Assembly (NCBI GenBank): GCA_964384375.1
Contig: CAYLLN010000008.1
Location: 60,665-124,664, forward strand
Reading direction: 5' to 3'
DNA from: CAYLLN01 sp964384375
GTDB taxonomy: Bacteria; Planctomycetota; Planctomycetia; Pirellulales; Pirellulaceae
DNA: 64,000 nt
In this document: positions 53,799 to 62,699 of the stretch, piece after piece
How positions within the stretch are numbered: position 1 is the first letter of the stretch
Layout: each line of letters opens with the position of its first letter
Notes under the pieces: generated by a model
What the model saw: only the letters and a program-made list of their open reading frames with translations
Database searches by the model: none
Told to the model about the DNA's origin: nothing
Made by a program: the position numbers and the translations under genes

Positions 53799-54320
53799 GC
53801 GTTTGCTCTCCACGGTCGAGCGTTGCGGGTGATAAGGGAAAGGTGGGCTGCGTGATTCGTAGCAAACGCCGCGCCCGGAACTGGCATTTGTAGGAAATGC
53901 AACGAACCGGCGAGCAGAGAACCGTTATTGACGAGTCAACTAATATGAAGCTGCGGCAGCCGGTCGAGATTGTCACGGAGGGTGACGCAGGTTGTCGCAG
54001 TGCGTGTCGCGCGGCGCAAGTTGCGGGATAGGTGGAGAAAGCGTCGGCAACCGCACCGTTGCCGCAACGCCACAAGGCAGGTGGTCCCAATTTGGCCACC
54101 TACAAAGTGGCATATCACGGTGTCGGTTTTTCCAGAATTCGCTTGACCCGCGCGGGTCGGCTGCGGTAGCTTCATTCACGAATGCTGATGGGTCGGGTGC
54201 GCTCGATCCTGGCATTTCCTGCCTGAAAATGGTGCGGCCGTTTCTCCCTGGTGCCGCATCCCACCCGCACCGGCAACTCGCCCAGCGATTGCCATCCCCA
54301 TCGTCGCTTGGAGAAACGAC
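53799..54320. other. Intergenic region upstream of the DUF1549 gene
   Basis: About 520 bases. Frames here are short and show no domain pattern. It should contain divergent promoters for the BON gene and the DUF1549 gene. I see no structured RNA or repeat. Confidence 0.5.
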
Positions 54321-56711
54321 ATGCGGCTGGAAGCGTACCGTCGCCGCCTCCTTGGTGTTGCGCTGGCGGTGCTGGCAGTGGTGGCTGTCCAGTCAGTCCG
54401 CGGCGAAGAGGCACCAGCGGTCACAAGTCCCACCCCCGAGCCGACGCTGCACGAGCGGATCGACGCCCTGATCGACGTCGCCGCGATTGGTCCGATCAAC
54501 CCACCCGCGAACGATGCCGATTTCCTGCGGCGGGTGAGTCTCGACCTGACCGGTCTTATTCCGACGGCGGCTGAAGCGCGGGCGTTCCTCGCCGACGACT
54601 CGCCCGACAAACGGGCCAAGTTGATCGAGCAACTCCTGGCCAGTCCACACTATGCCCGGCACATGGCGCAGACATTCGACGTGATGCTCATCGAGCGGAG
54701 AGCCGACAAAGTGATTAAAGTGACCGACTGGGAGGAATACCTCCGGCAGTCGTTCGCGACCAACAAGCCGCTCGATCAGCTATATCGCGAAATGGTGCTG
54801 GCCGATGGGGCCGCCGAGCCGGTTGCGGCGGCGCGGTTCCTGATGAATCGCGACTGCGAGCCGAACGCGGTGACGCGCGACCTCGGCCGGATGTACTTCG
54901 GCATGGATCTGCAGTGTGCTCAGTGCCACGACCATCCGCTGATCGACGACTACTATCAGGCGGACTATTACGGCTTGTTCGCGTTCGTGCTCCGGAGCAG
55001 TCTATTCGCCGACAAAGCGAAAAAGACGACGCTGATTGTGGAGAAGGGGGAGGGCGAGGCCAACTACAAGTCGGTCTTTACCGAAGATAGTGCCGATCGC
55101 GTGAAGCCGCGGTTGCCCAAGGGAATGATGGTCTCGTTCGAGCCGGCATTCGCGAAGGGGCAGGAGTATGTCGTCGCTCCGGCAGCGAACGTGCGGCCGG
55201 TGCCGAAATACAGCCGGCGGACGCAGCTGGCGGATCTGCTTCAGGAGAGCCACGAGTTCCGGCGGAACGTGGCGAATCGGCTCTGGGCGCAAATGCTCGG
55301 TCGCGGCCTCGTGCATCCGGTCGATTTTCATCACCCGGCCAATCCGCCGAGCCATCCCGAGCTGCTGACACTATTGGCAGACGAACTCGCGAAGCGGAAC
55401 TTCGATTCGAAAGCGATGCTCCGCGAGATCGCTCTGACCCGAGTCTATCAGCGATCGTGCGACGCCCCCGATCCGGCAAAAGTGAATCTGCCAGTGGCTG
55501 CGGAGGAGATCGCCAGGCTGGAGGCGAAGCGGCCGGAGTTGCTCGCGAAGGTGGAGGAGCGGAAAGTAGCGGCGGAATCGGCTGTGAACGAGCGAAAGGG
55601 ATTGATCGACCAGGCGGCAGCATTGCAGAGCGAGATTGCGACGCTGGAAGCCTCAGCGAAAACGGCGGACGATGCTGCTGCCAAGGCCACCACGGAACAG
55701 AAAAAACTGGACGACGACGCGGCGAAGAAGAAGGAAGCGGCGACCCTCGTGACCAACGCCGCATTGCGAACGAGCGTAGCTCAGAAGAAGCTGCCGGAAG
55801 ATAAGATCGTCGCGGATGCCTTCAAGCTGCTCGATGACCGGGCGAAGGCGCTTACCGGCGAGAGCGACATGGCGGCCAAGGCTGCCGCCGATCTCAAACC
55901 GCAAACCGACGCGGCTGTCGCCGCGGCAACGGCTGCTGCCGAAGCCATTGCGGCAGCGCTGGCCAAGCTGCCAGTCGAGGAGCTGAAGCAGCGCGAGCGA
56001 GCACTCGTCGATGCCCAGCACGGCTTGGCCGATGCAAAATTTGCGGTTGCGGCGCTTGATGCCCAGATTGAAACGGCCAAAGCGATCGGCGACTGGCAGG
56101 CGAAGGCGAGCGATCCGGCACTAGCGACTCCGGCCTGGAACACGCTCGTCGATCGCTGGACCGTGGCCGGGAATATCGGCGGGCTCAAGGGGCTTACTTC
56201 CGAGCAGCTTGCTCGAAGCATCATGCAGGCGACAGGGGCGCTCGCCAAACATCAAGCCACCGCGGCTGACGGCCTGGCCCGAAAGCCGACCGATGAGCTG
56301 AAGAACGCCAGCGACGCGGACAAGCCCCGATTACTCGCCGAGCTGACCGAGGTGCGGGCCCACAACGCGATGCGAAGTGAACTGACCGCCTTCGCGGGAC
56401 TCTACGGCACGCTCCAAGGGGAGGACTTTCAGGCGACGGTGAACCAGGCGCTCTTCTTTGGGAACGGCTCGCTCGTGCAGGGGTGGTTGTCGCCAGCGGG
56501 GGGCAATCTGGCCGAGCGACTGATCAAGATCGAATCGCCGGCGGAACTGGCCGATGAACTTTATCTGTCGGTCCTTACCCGCCCGGCGACGCCGGAGGAA
56601 AAAGACGACTTGGCGGCATATTTGCACGAACGAACCGACGACCGGCAGACTGCTATTAGCGAGCTGGTCTGGGCGCTCGTGTCAAGCAACGAGTTCCGCT
56701 TCAACCATTAG
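54321..56711 (+). CDS. DUF1549/DUF1553 (PSCyt2/PSD1) protein with coiled-coil insert
   Basis: A 796-aa exported protein (signal peptide LLGVALAVLAVVAVQSVRG). The N-terminal DUF1549 domain includes FLRRVSLDLTGLIPTAAEAR, and a CxxCH motif (QCAQCHDHP) follows near residue 195. The DUF1553 domain is split: the first half is around residues 295-380 (RNVANRLWAQMLGRGLVHPV) and the end is at 705-796 (LADELYLSVLTRPATPEEKD). Between them lies a 270-residue Ala/Lys/Glu-rich coiled coil. This pair of domains is a hallmark of planctomycetes and is usually linked to the DUF1501 protein found just downstream. The precise role is unknown. Confidence 0.88.
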   Translation: MRLEAYRRRLLGVALAVLAVVAVQSVRGEEAPAVTSPTPEPTLHERIDALIDVAAIGPINPPANDADFLRRVSLDLTGLIPTAAEARAFLADDSPDKRAKLIEQLLASPHYARHMAQTFDVMLIERRADKVIKVTDWEEYLRQSFATNKPLDQLYREMVLADGAAEPVAAARFLMNRDCEPNAVTRDLGRMYFGMDLQCAQCHDHPLIDDYYQADYYGLFAFVLRSSLFADKAKKTTLIVEKGEGEANYKSVFTEDSADRVKPRLPKGMMVSFEPAFAKGQEYVVAPAANVRPVPKYSRRTQLADLLQESHEFRRNVANRLWAQMLGRGLVHPVDFHHPANPPSHPELLTLLADELAKRNFDSKAMLREIALTRVYQRSCDAPDPAKVNLPVAAEEIARLEAKRPELLAKVEERKVAAESAVNERKGLIDQAAALQSEIATLEASAKTADDAAAKATTEQKKLDDDAAKKKEAATLVTNAALRTSVAQKKLPEDKIVADAFKLLDDRAKALTGESDMAAKAAADLKPQTDAAVAAATAAAEAIAAALAKLPVEELKQRERALVDAQHGLADAKFAVAALDAQIETAKAIGDWQAKASDPALATPAWNTLVDRWTVAGNIGGLKGLTSEQLARSIMQATGALAKHQATAADGLARKPTDELKNASDADKPRLLAELTEVRAHNAMRSELTAFAGLYGTLQGEDFQATVNQALFFGNGSLVQGWLSPAGGNLAERLIKIESPAELADELYLSVLTRPATPEEKDDLAAYLHERTDDRQTAISELVWALVSSNEFRFNH

Positions 56712-56982
56712 CCGAGGTGATGCCAGGATTACGAAGGCGAATCGAACGAGGTTGCGAAAGGGACTGTTCAAACACGGCCAAGGAAATGACCTGGATTCAT
56801 ACGATTCATATTCCCCTGCAAACCACCAATTTCGCAAACTGTTTGTAAGACGATACTTGCAACCTTATGACTGGCGAGCGCGAAGCAAGACCGCTCGCAG
56901 ATTATTACCAATCCACCCCCTGGTTAGGGCCTGTTCAACCAACGTCACCAAACTTGCCGGCACGAATTTCTAGGAGCCAGCT

Positions 56983-58266
56983 ATGCAATGCACCTACTCA
57001 TGCGGCACAACGGACCATACCCTCTCGCGTCGGTCGCTCTTAGGAGGCATGGTCAGTGGCGGAATGGCAGCCGGTTTGGGCAGCCTGCTCAGTTCCGCAC
57101 CCGCCCTGGCGACGCAGTCGAGCACGAGCCACAAGCGGGTGCTTAATATCTTCCTGCATGGCGGTGTGAGCCAACTCGAAACTTGGGATCCCAAGCCGAG
57201 CACCGACACCGGCGGACCTTTCCGGGCGATTCCTACGTCCGTTCCCGGCATGCACATCTGCGAGCTGTTGCCACACACCGCTCAGCAGATGCACCGGCTG
57301 TCAATCGTTCGCAGCCTGAATACGAAGAACGGCGACCACGGTCGCGGCACTGTCGAGATGTCCACCGGTCGCAAGCAGATGCCGGGGACGGAATATCCGC
57401 ACCTCGGCGCGGTCGCGGCGAAGTCGCTCACGCCGGAGAAGTTTCCGCTGCCGGGGCACATCCTCGTCCGCGGCGGCGGTCCGGGCAAAGGGGACGCGGC
57501 CTATCTCGGCCCCATGTACGACAGCGTCGTGCTGGCCGACGGCAAAGCGCCCGACAACAGCGAGCGGCCCGGCAGCTTGAGCGTTGCGGCCGACGACCGC
57601 CGGAACGCCTTCCGCGCGAAGATGAACGACCGCTTCGCCGGCCGCCGCCGGACGGCTGACACCGATGCATACACATTTTCCTACGATCAGGCGTCGCAAT
57701 TGCTCGCCCGCCGCGAGGTGTTCGACGTAACCAAAGAGCCGGGCTCTGATCACGATCGCTATGGCCGGCACGAGTTCGGCCAGCACTGCCTGCTCGCCCG
57801 GCGACTGCTGGAGGCGGGTGTGCCGTTTGTGCAGGTGAACCACTCAAATTACGACACACACTTCGAGAACTTCGACTACCACATCGAACAGCTCGGCGAG
57901 TTCGACCAGCCATTCGCAATGCTTGTGGCGGATCTGGCCGACCGCGGCCTCCTCGCCGATACCGTGATCTGCGTAATGTCGGAATTCGGCCGCACGCCCA
58001 AGATCAACGCTCGCTATGGCCGCGACCATTGGGGCACGGCGTGGAGCGTCGTCCTCGGCGGCGGCGGCATTCAACCCGGCGCGGTCATCGGCAAGACGAA
58101 CGACAACGGCACGCAGGTGACCGATCGAGAGGTCGATCACGGCCACATCTTCCACACAATCCTGCGAGCGGCTGGCGTGAATTCCAAATCGGAGTTCGAC
58201 GTGGCTGGCCGCAAGTTCCCGCTCGCCGATCCGGCAAAAGAAGCGATCGGGGAACTGCTGGCCTAG
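56983..58266 (+). CDS. DUF1501 protein with twin-arginine signal
   Basis: A 427-aa protein starting behind AGGAG. The N-terminus has LSRRSLLGGM, a Tat-type signal, followed by SGGMAAGLGSLLSSAPALA. The DUF1501 domain resembles the alkaline-phosphatase/sulfatase-like fold: FLHGGVSQLETWDPKP at the start, MSEFGRTPKIN and GRDHWGTAWSVVL near the end. It is exported folded to the periplasm. It lies 271 bases after the DUF1549 gene, the standard planctomycete pairing. Confidence 0.92.
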   Translation: MQCTYSCGTTDHTLSRRSLLGGMVSGGMAAGLGSLLSSAPALATQSSTSHKRVLNIFLHGGVSQLETWDPKPSTDTGGPFRAIPTSVPGMHICELLPHTAQQMHRLSIVRSLNTKNGDHGRGTVEMSTGRKQMPGTEYPHLGAVAAKSLTPEKFPLPGHILVRGGGPGKGDAAYLGPMYDSVVLADGKAPDNSERPGSLSVAADDRRNAFRAKMNDRFAGRRRTADTDAYTFSYDQASQLLARREVFDVTKEPGSDHDRYGRHEFGQHCLLARRLLEAGVPFVQVNHSNYDTHFENFDYHIEQLGEFDQPFAMLVADLADRGLLADTVICVMSEFGRTPKINARYGRDHWGTAWSVVLGGGGIQPGAVIGKTNDNGTQVTDREVDHGHIFHTILRAAGVNSKSEFDVAGRKFPLADPAKEAIGELLA

Positions 58267-58311
58267 TTTGCTAGAAAATTAGTGCCGAAACGAATGCCAC
58301 ATGAATCATTC

Positions 58312-58404
58312 AACGCAAAGACGCGGAGGAGCGAAGATCGCAAAGAGGTCAAGAGATTTGTTTAGCCACTTTGCGACTTTGCGCTCCTTTGCGCTCTTTG
58401 CGTT
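58312..58404. repeat. Long imperfect inverted repeat rich in GCAAAG
   Basis: The left arm (58312-58347) starts AACGCAAAGACGC and ends TCGCAAAG. The right arm (58369-58404) is its near complement, CTTTGCGAC to CTCTTTGCGTT. The arms pair over about 35 bases with a loop of about 21. This looks like a dispersed palindromic repeat that I know from many environmental bacteria. Confidence 0.7.
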
Positions 58405-58439
58405 TTCACAGTAGGTATAGGTCACAGCTTGAGTTTGCT

Positions 58440-59480
58440 ATGGGCGAAGAATTGCCAGTGGTGGATCCGGCGCAAACGCACCTCGATAAGGCGTGGAAGC
58501 ACGTTCGTCCGCTCGTGGCGTGCCGCTTCGATCCGAGCGGCAAATACGCGTTCACGGGGGCTGAGGACAATCTGCTTTCGCGCTGGGACTTGTCGGCCGA
58601 AGGGGACGCAGCCAAGGCTTCGACCCCTTTCGCCGCTCACGATAGCTGGGTCCGTGCGATCGGCTTTTCACCCAGCGGCGACACGGTCTATTCCGGCGGC
58701 TATGACGGCCGCCTGATCTGGTGGCCGGCCGCTGCCGAGAAGCCCGAGCCAATTCGCAAGGTCGAGCCGGCTCATCAGGGTTGGATTCGCGCTTTGGCGG
58801 TGAGTCCCGACGGCACGCGCATCGCCACCTGCGGTAACGACAAGCTCGTGAAGTTGTGGGACGCTGCCGATGGCCGACTCGTCGCGGAACTTCCGGGACA
58901 CGAGTCGCACGTTTATAACGTCGCGTTTCATCCGACAGACGGGACACTCGTATCGTGCGACCTAAAGGGGGTCCTCAAGCAGTGGGGCCTGCCGGCGAAC
59001 GACACAGCGACCAACGCCGCCAAGCGCGATCTTGCCGCGGCAGCCCTCTACAAATACGACACGACGTTCCGAGCCGACATCGGCGGCGCTCGCAGCATCG
59101 CCTTCGGAGCCGACGGCAAGCAGCTCGCCCTCGGCGGCATCACGAACGTGACCAACGCCTTCGCCGGCATCGGCCACGCGGCAGTCGTCGTGCTCGATTG
59201 GGAAACAGGCAAGCCTGCGGTTCAGTATGAGGGAAAGGAGAAAGTCAACGGCACGGTCTGGGGCGTGGCGTGGCACAGCTCCGGCTTTTGGATTGGCCTG
59301 GGTGGTGGCGGCGGAGGTGGCTGGCTCTATTTTTGGAAAGACGCTACCGCGCCAGAGTTTCACAAGCTCAAGCTGCCGGATACCGGCCGCGACATGTCAC
59401 TTTCGCCCGACGGCCGCCGCGTGCTCGTCGCTCATTTCGACGGCAACCTGCGGACGTACAACTTGTGGAAGAAGGCGTAG
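58440..59480 (+). CDS. WD40-repeat protein
   Basis: I chose ATG 58440; the open frame reaches to 58371 but runs into the palindromic repeat. The 346-aa product has about five to six WD40 repeats, e.g. VACRFDPSGKYAFTGAEDN, SRWDLS, WVRAIGFSPSGDTVYSGGYD, WIRALAVSPDGTRIATCGND and KLWDAADG. No signal peptide is evident. It follows the DUF1501 gene, a neighbour set common in planctomycetes, and probably acts as a protein-binding propeller. Confidence 0.85.
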   Translation: MGEELPVVDPAQTHLDKAWKHVRPLVACRFDPSGKYAFTGAEDNLLSRWDLSAEGDAAKASTPFAAHDSWVRAIGFSPSGDTVYSGGYDGRLIWWPAAAEKPEPIRKVEPAHQGWIRALAVSPDGTRIATCGNDKLVKLWDAADGRLVAELPGHESHVYNVAFHPTDGTLVSCDLKGVLKQWGLPANDTATNAAKRDLAAAALYKYDTTFRADIGGARSIAFGADGKQLALGGITNVTNAFAGIGHAAVVVLDWETGKPAVQYEGKEKVNGTVWGVAWHSSGFWIGLGGGGGGGWLYFWKDATAPEFHKLKLPDTGRDMSLSPDGRRVLVAHFDGNLRTYNLWKKA

Positions 59481-59497
59481 GTCCATCCTGCCGGGAC
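59477..59497. repeat. Dispersed short repeat, copy 1
   Basis: GTAGGTC, two variable bases, then TCCTGCCGGGAC. It overlaps the stop codon of the WD40 gene. Related copies are at 61546 and 63962. Confidence 0.6.
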
Positions 59498-59515
59498 AGT
59501 CTCGCAGTCACCGCC

Positions 59516-61435
59516 TTACGGACGCGGCTTGGAGAGTAACTCGGCAATGGATGATTGCTCTCGGGCTTGCTGCGGCTGATGCAGCCGCTCGTAGGTTCCT
59601 GCCAACAGCAGGCGAGCCTCGGCCTGGAAAGGCTGAATCTCAATCACTTTGGATAGCGCGCTTGCCGCTTTGGGGAAATCCCCGGACGCACCGAGTGCAC
59701 GCCCCAGGAGCAACCAGTCCTCGCTTCGACGACGGAGCGTGGTGAGCTTCTGGGCTGCCTCAATCGCACCCGGAAAGTCGCGCTGGGAGAACGCGCTATG
59801 AGCCTTGACAACAAGTGCATTGGTTGCAGCGCCAGAGCCACGATCGTTCTGTGCCATCGCCGCTGCCGCCCATTGCCGGCTGGCGGCCCAGTCGCCCCGT
59901 TCCCATGCCAATCGGGCCAATCCCGCCAGCACTTCCACGTCGCCAGCGCCTCCCGCCTGAGCCCCCATCAGCAGCCGCTCGGCCTGCGCCAGGCATTCGG
60001 CGCGGGCCTGATCGGAGCGCTGCTTCGAGGCAAATTCCAGATAGGCGAGCCCCAGGCACCGGTCCTGATCGGCCGACGAGAGACCCTCGATCGCCTCGAA
60101 GGGGACAATCGTCGGTGCCCCCTTGGGCTCTGTGACAGTAGCCGGCTTGTCGCGATGCAGTCCAATTCGGTGATGCGTAAATGCGAAGTGAGGCAGGTCA
60201 GCAGGACGCTGCGGCATGTGGCAGGCGACGCAATCGTCGGTAGCATTCTTGGCCAATCGTTCGGCAGCGGGAAGCGAGCAATTCTCGCGGTGGCACTCGA
60301 CGCACTTCTGCCGGAAGTAAGCGATCTTGTCGCTGGCGGCCGGGGCGAAGTGCGGATCGTGGCAGGTGATGCAGGTGAGTGTCCCGGACTTCACATAGCA
60401 GGCACTGGCCCGCATCTGTTCCATGTGACCGACGACGGTCATCGCATCGCCCGAGTCGGCGGCAACATAATCGAGCCGGACGTCCGTCAGTCGCCGCCCC
60501 GGCCGCCAATCGGCAAGCGAGCGCCCGCGCCGAAACACGCTCGCCGCTCCCCGCAGATGGCATCCGGCACAAAGAGCGTCTTGTTCGGCCCGCGGCAGCC
60601 GCTGGGGATGCACGATCGTGAGGTCTTCCGCGTCGCGTCCCGTTTCTTCGGCGGCATTGCGCCGGCTGCTCGTACGATGTTGCACGTGCAGCGATCCCGG
60701 TCCGTGGCAATTCTCGCAACCGATGGCCAGTTCGTGCAGCTTCACGCGATCGCGATTGCCGGACTCCATCTCCACGCGACCGGCATGGCACACCAGGCAT
60801 CCGAAGTCGGCCTGCCTCTCGAAGCCAATATGCTCCGCCGTGTCGTATCCCGGCGACATGTCCCATCCCTGCTTCGCGGCGTACCACGTCAGTGGAGACT
60901 CGACGAGAAAGCCGTCGATCTCGGCCAGATAGCTCCGCGAGTGATGGCCCGAGCCGATGGCATAACGCAAAGGCCGCTCTTCGACGATGGCCGGCATACC
61001 GGTTGCGTCCATCAATTGTTGAGCGTGGACGAGCGAGGAACCGTCCCTGACCGTTCGCAGATCGCGGCCCGAACGAACATGCCGCCAGGCTGCATCGGGG
61101 GGCTCGCGCTCCAGGTTTACGGTTTCGAGCGCCCGACTGTGAGCCGTCTGATGATAGGAGGCATGTTCGTCCGCATGACACTCGGCACAGGCTTGCGAAC
61201 CGACGTACTGTGCATCCGCGGCGGCATTCAGATACTTGATTGCTGGAAGAGCGGGAACGGGGAGCAGTTCCGTACTCGGACGCTCGGGCGTCTGTGGAAC
61301 CGTGGTCTCGCTAGGAGCCAAGGGAACCACCTGCGGCTGCTGGCCAATCCAGCGAAGGCCAAAGAGCGACGCGACCAGCAATCCGATGCCGACCACCCAA
61401 CCCCAACGCAGCGAATTGGCCGGTCGTCGCTTCAT
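59516..61435 (-). CDS. Multihaem c-type cytochrome with C-terminal TPRs
   Basis: I prefer ATG 61435; a GTG lies at 61447. The roughly 639-aa protein has an N-terminal membrane anchor (WGWVVGIGLLVASLFGL), then seven CxxCH haem motifs: CAECH, CLVCH, CENCH, CAGCH, CITCH, CVECH and CVACH. The last 200 residues form TPR-like helices (LGLAYLEFASKQRSDQARAE, then LARLAWERGDWAASRQWAAA). This is a periplasmic electron carrier of the cytochrome c554-like, octahaem type. Its redox partner is not obvious from neighbours. Confidence 0.88.
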   Translation of the reverse strand: MKRRPANSLRWGWVVGIGLLVASLFGLRWIGQQPQVVPLAPSETTVPQTPERPSTELLPVPALPAIKYLNAAADAQYVGSQACAECHADEHASYHQTAHSRALETVNLEREPPDAAWRHVRSGRDLRTVRDGSSLVHAQQLMDATGMPAIVEERPLRYAIGSGHHSRSYLAEIDGFLVESPLTWYAAKQGWDMSPGYDTAEHIGFERQADFGCLVCHAGRVEMESGNRDRVKLHELAIGCENCHGPGSLHVQHRTSSRRNAAEETGRDAEDLTIVHPQRLPRAEQDALCAGCHLRGAASVFRRGRSLADWRPGRRLTDVRLDYVAADSGDAMTVVGHMEQMRASACYVKSGTLTCITCHDPHFAPAASDKIAYFRQKCVECHRENCSLPAAERLAKNATDDCVACHMPQRPADLPHFAFTHHRIGLHRDKPATVTEPKGAPTIVPFEAIEGLSSADQDRCLGLAYLEFASKQRSDQARAECLAQAERLLMGAQAGGAGDVEVLAGLARLAWERGDWAASRQWAAAAMAQNDRGSGAATNALVVKAHSAFSQRDFPGAIEAAQKLTTLRRRSEDWLLLGRALGASGDFPKAASALSKVIEIQPFQAEARLLLAGTYERLHQPQQAREQSSIAELLSKPRP

Positions 61436-61545
61436 CGGCGAAGTCACTCAGAATTGAATTTTGCGAAGTTAACGCTGGGATTCACGCGTCCGGATTCGCT
61501 CGTTGCTCCGTTAGTTTTAGCCGCTGCACGACTTCCCTTCACGTA

Positions 61546-61566
61546 GTAGGTCAGTCCTGCCGGGAC
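61546..61566. repeat. Dispersed short repeat, copy 2
   Basis: The same element as at 59477, with two differences in the variable positions. It lies upstream of the cytochrome gene, between it and the DUF971 gene. Confidence 0.6.
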
Positions 61567-61601
61567 GGACCCTGAGGAGAATCCGGTTGGATGGCGTTTT
61601 C

Positions 61602-61624
61602 GATCCCGCCCGTCAGGCGGGATC
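61602..61624. repeat. Perfect 9-bp palindrome after the DUF971 gene
   Basis: GATCCCGCC, loop CGTCA, GGCGGGATC. It touches the DUF971 stop. No T run follows on either strand, so it is a REP-like palindrome more than a classical terminator. Confidence 0.55.
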
Positions 61625-61926
61625 TATGCGCACAGCCGCCGCAGGTGCTCCCAGGTGTAGAGCCCCTGGTGATGGCCGTCGGACCAGTGAATGCGGAGGG
61701 CGTAGTTGCCGACGAGTTGCAACTGATCGATCTGGATCGCCGGGTCGATCCCGTCGGTGTCGATAATCCGCTCGCCGGTGATTTCATCGACGCAGCGGGC
61801 ACACATGCACTGAGCTCGCAGCTCGACGAGATTGAGCTTCGCTTGCAATCCGTCGCCCCACGCCACGAGCAGGGCTTGCTCGGCGGGGAGTCGCTGAATG
61901 GAGGTGGGTGGGGAAGTGGGTTCCAT
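61624..61926 (-). CDS. DUF971-domain protein
   Basis: A 100-aa protein of DUF971 (GBBH-like N-terminal) type: ALLVAWGDGLQAKLNLVELR, CMCARCVDEITG with a Cys pair, and IHWSDGHHQGLYTWEHLRRL. The length is typical. This small domain is found alone in many bacteria and beside Fe-S/Mrp proteins; its exact role is unclear. It is transcribed away from the exported protein gene at 62012. Confidence 0.88.
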   Translation of the reverse strand: MEPTSPPTSIQRLPAEQALLVAWGDGLQAKLNLVELRAQCMCARCVDEITGERIIDTDGIDPAIQIDQLQLVGNYALRIHWSDGHHQGLYTWEHLRRLCA

Positions 61927-62011
61927 CAGATCCTGCGATTTCGCCCCGCCGATAGCCCGGCAGTGGGCGAGCGACTATCATAGCGGCGACGTATTCTGAG
62001 AGGAGCGGGCG

Positions 62012-62665
62012 ATGAACACGAATCCGGCTCATTGGACACAATTCGCCATCGCGGCGATCGTCGTGCTCGTCGTTCTGCCGCTGCTCGGCCTTGCTCAAGA
62101 GAAGAAGAAGGCCGTTCGCGTCAGCCTTCGCGGAACCGTCGCCAGTGCGGTGCCCGGCCTGATCACCGCGAAAGCTGAGGGGAAGGTCTATAAACTCAAA
62201 TTCAACACGGAACGGAATATCGTCGCCGTCGTTGGCAACCTAGATCGCTCGCAACTGCAGCGCGGAATGCTGGTGCGCGTTGCAGGTACGCTCAAAGGGA
62301 CAAATATCGAAGGGGAAGTTTCTGAGGTGAAGGTCTATGGGGCCGCCGACGGCTATCAGGCAGGCGTGCTGCAGGATGCTCCCGATCAGCCGGCGACGGT
62401 CAGCGGTCAGCTCGCGAAGGTCAAGGACAACAATCTGACCATCGCTGCGGGCCGCAAGAACGTCAACCTGAAGCTGGCCGACGACGCTCAGGTCGTCGTC
62501 GATACGAAGGACTATACGATCCTCCGCGGCGGCGAAGCGATTCACTTCGATGGCACAGTCGCCGGCGACGGCTTCACCGTCACGTGCCGCAAGATTACCG
62601 TGACGGTCGGTAAGCAGCCGGAAGAAGAGGACAAGCCGCAAGGGAAAAGGAAGAAAGCCAATTAA
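62012..62665 (+). CDS. Exported protein of unknown function
   Basis: A 217-aa product with a signal peptide or anchor (FAIAAIVVLVVLPLLGLAQ) and a mature part made of beta strands in two similar halves: VRVSLRGTVASAVPGLITAK and ATVSGQLAKVKDNNLTIAAG, each followed by a strand and a KV/TV repeat. The tail is very charged (EEEDKPQGKRKKAN). The strand repeats suggest OB-like or DUF5666-like folds. I do not recognise the family. Confidence 0.65.
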   Translation: MNTNPAHWTQFAIAAIVVLVVLPLLGLAQEKKKAVRVSLRGTVASAVPGLITAKAEGKVYKLKFNTERNIVAVVGNLDRSQLQRGMLVRVAGTLKGTNIEGEVSEVKVYGAADGYQAGVLQDAPDQPATVSGQLAKVKDNNLTIAAGRKNVNLKLADDAQVVVDTKDYTILRGGEAIHFDGTVAGDGFTVTCRKITVTVGKQPEEEDKPQGKRKKAN

Positions 62666-62699
62666 TTCGTTCTCCACTCACCACTCACTTACACGCACG

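Noticed and set aside
59798..61546. Open frame of 582 codons on the + strand opposite the cytochrome gene
   Set aside because: The minus strand has seven CxxCH motifs and TPR helices; the + strand product has no recognisable features.
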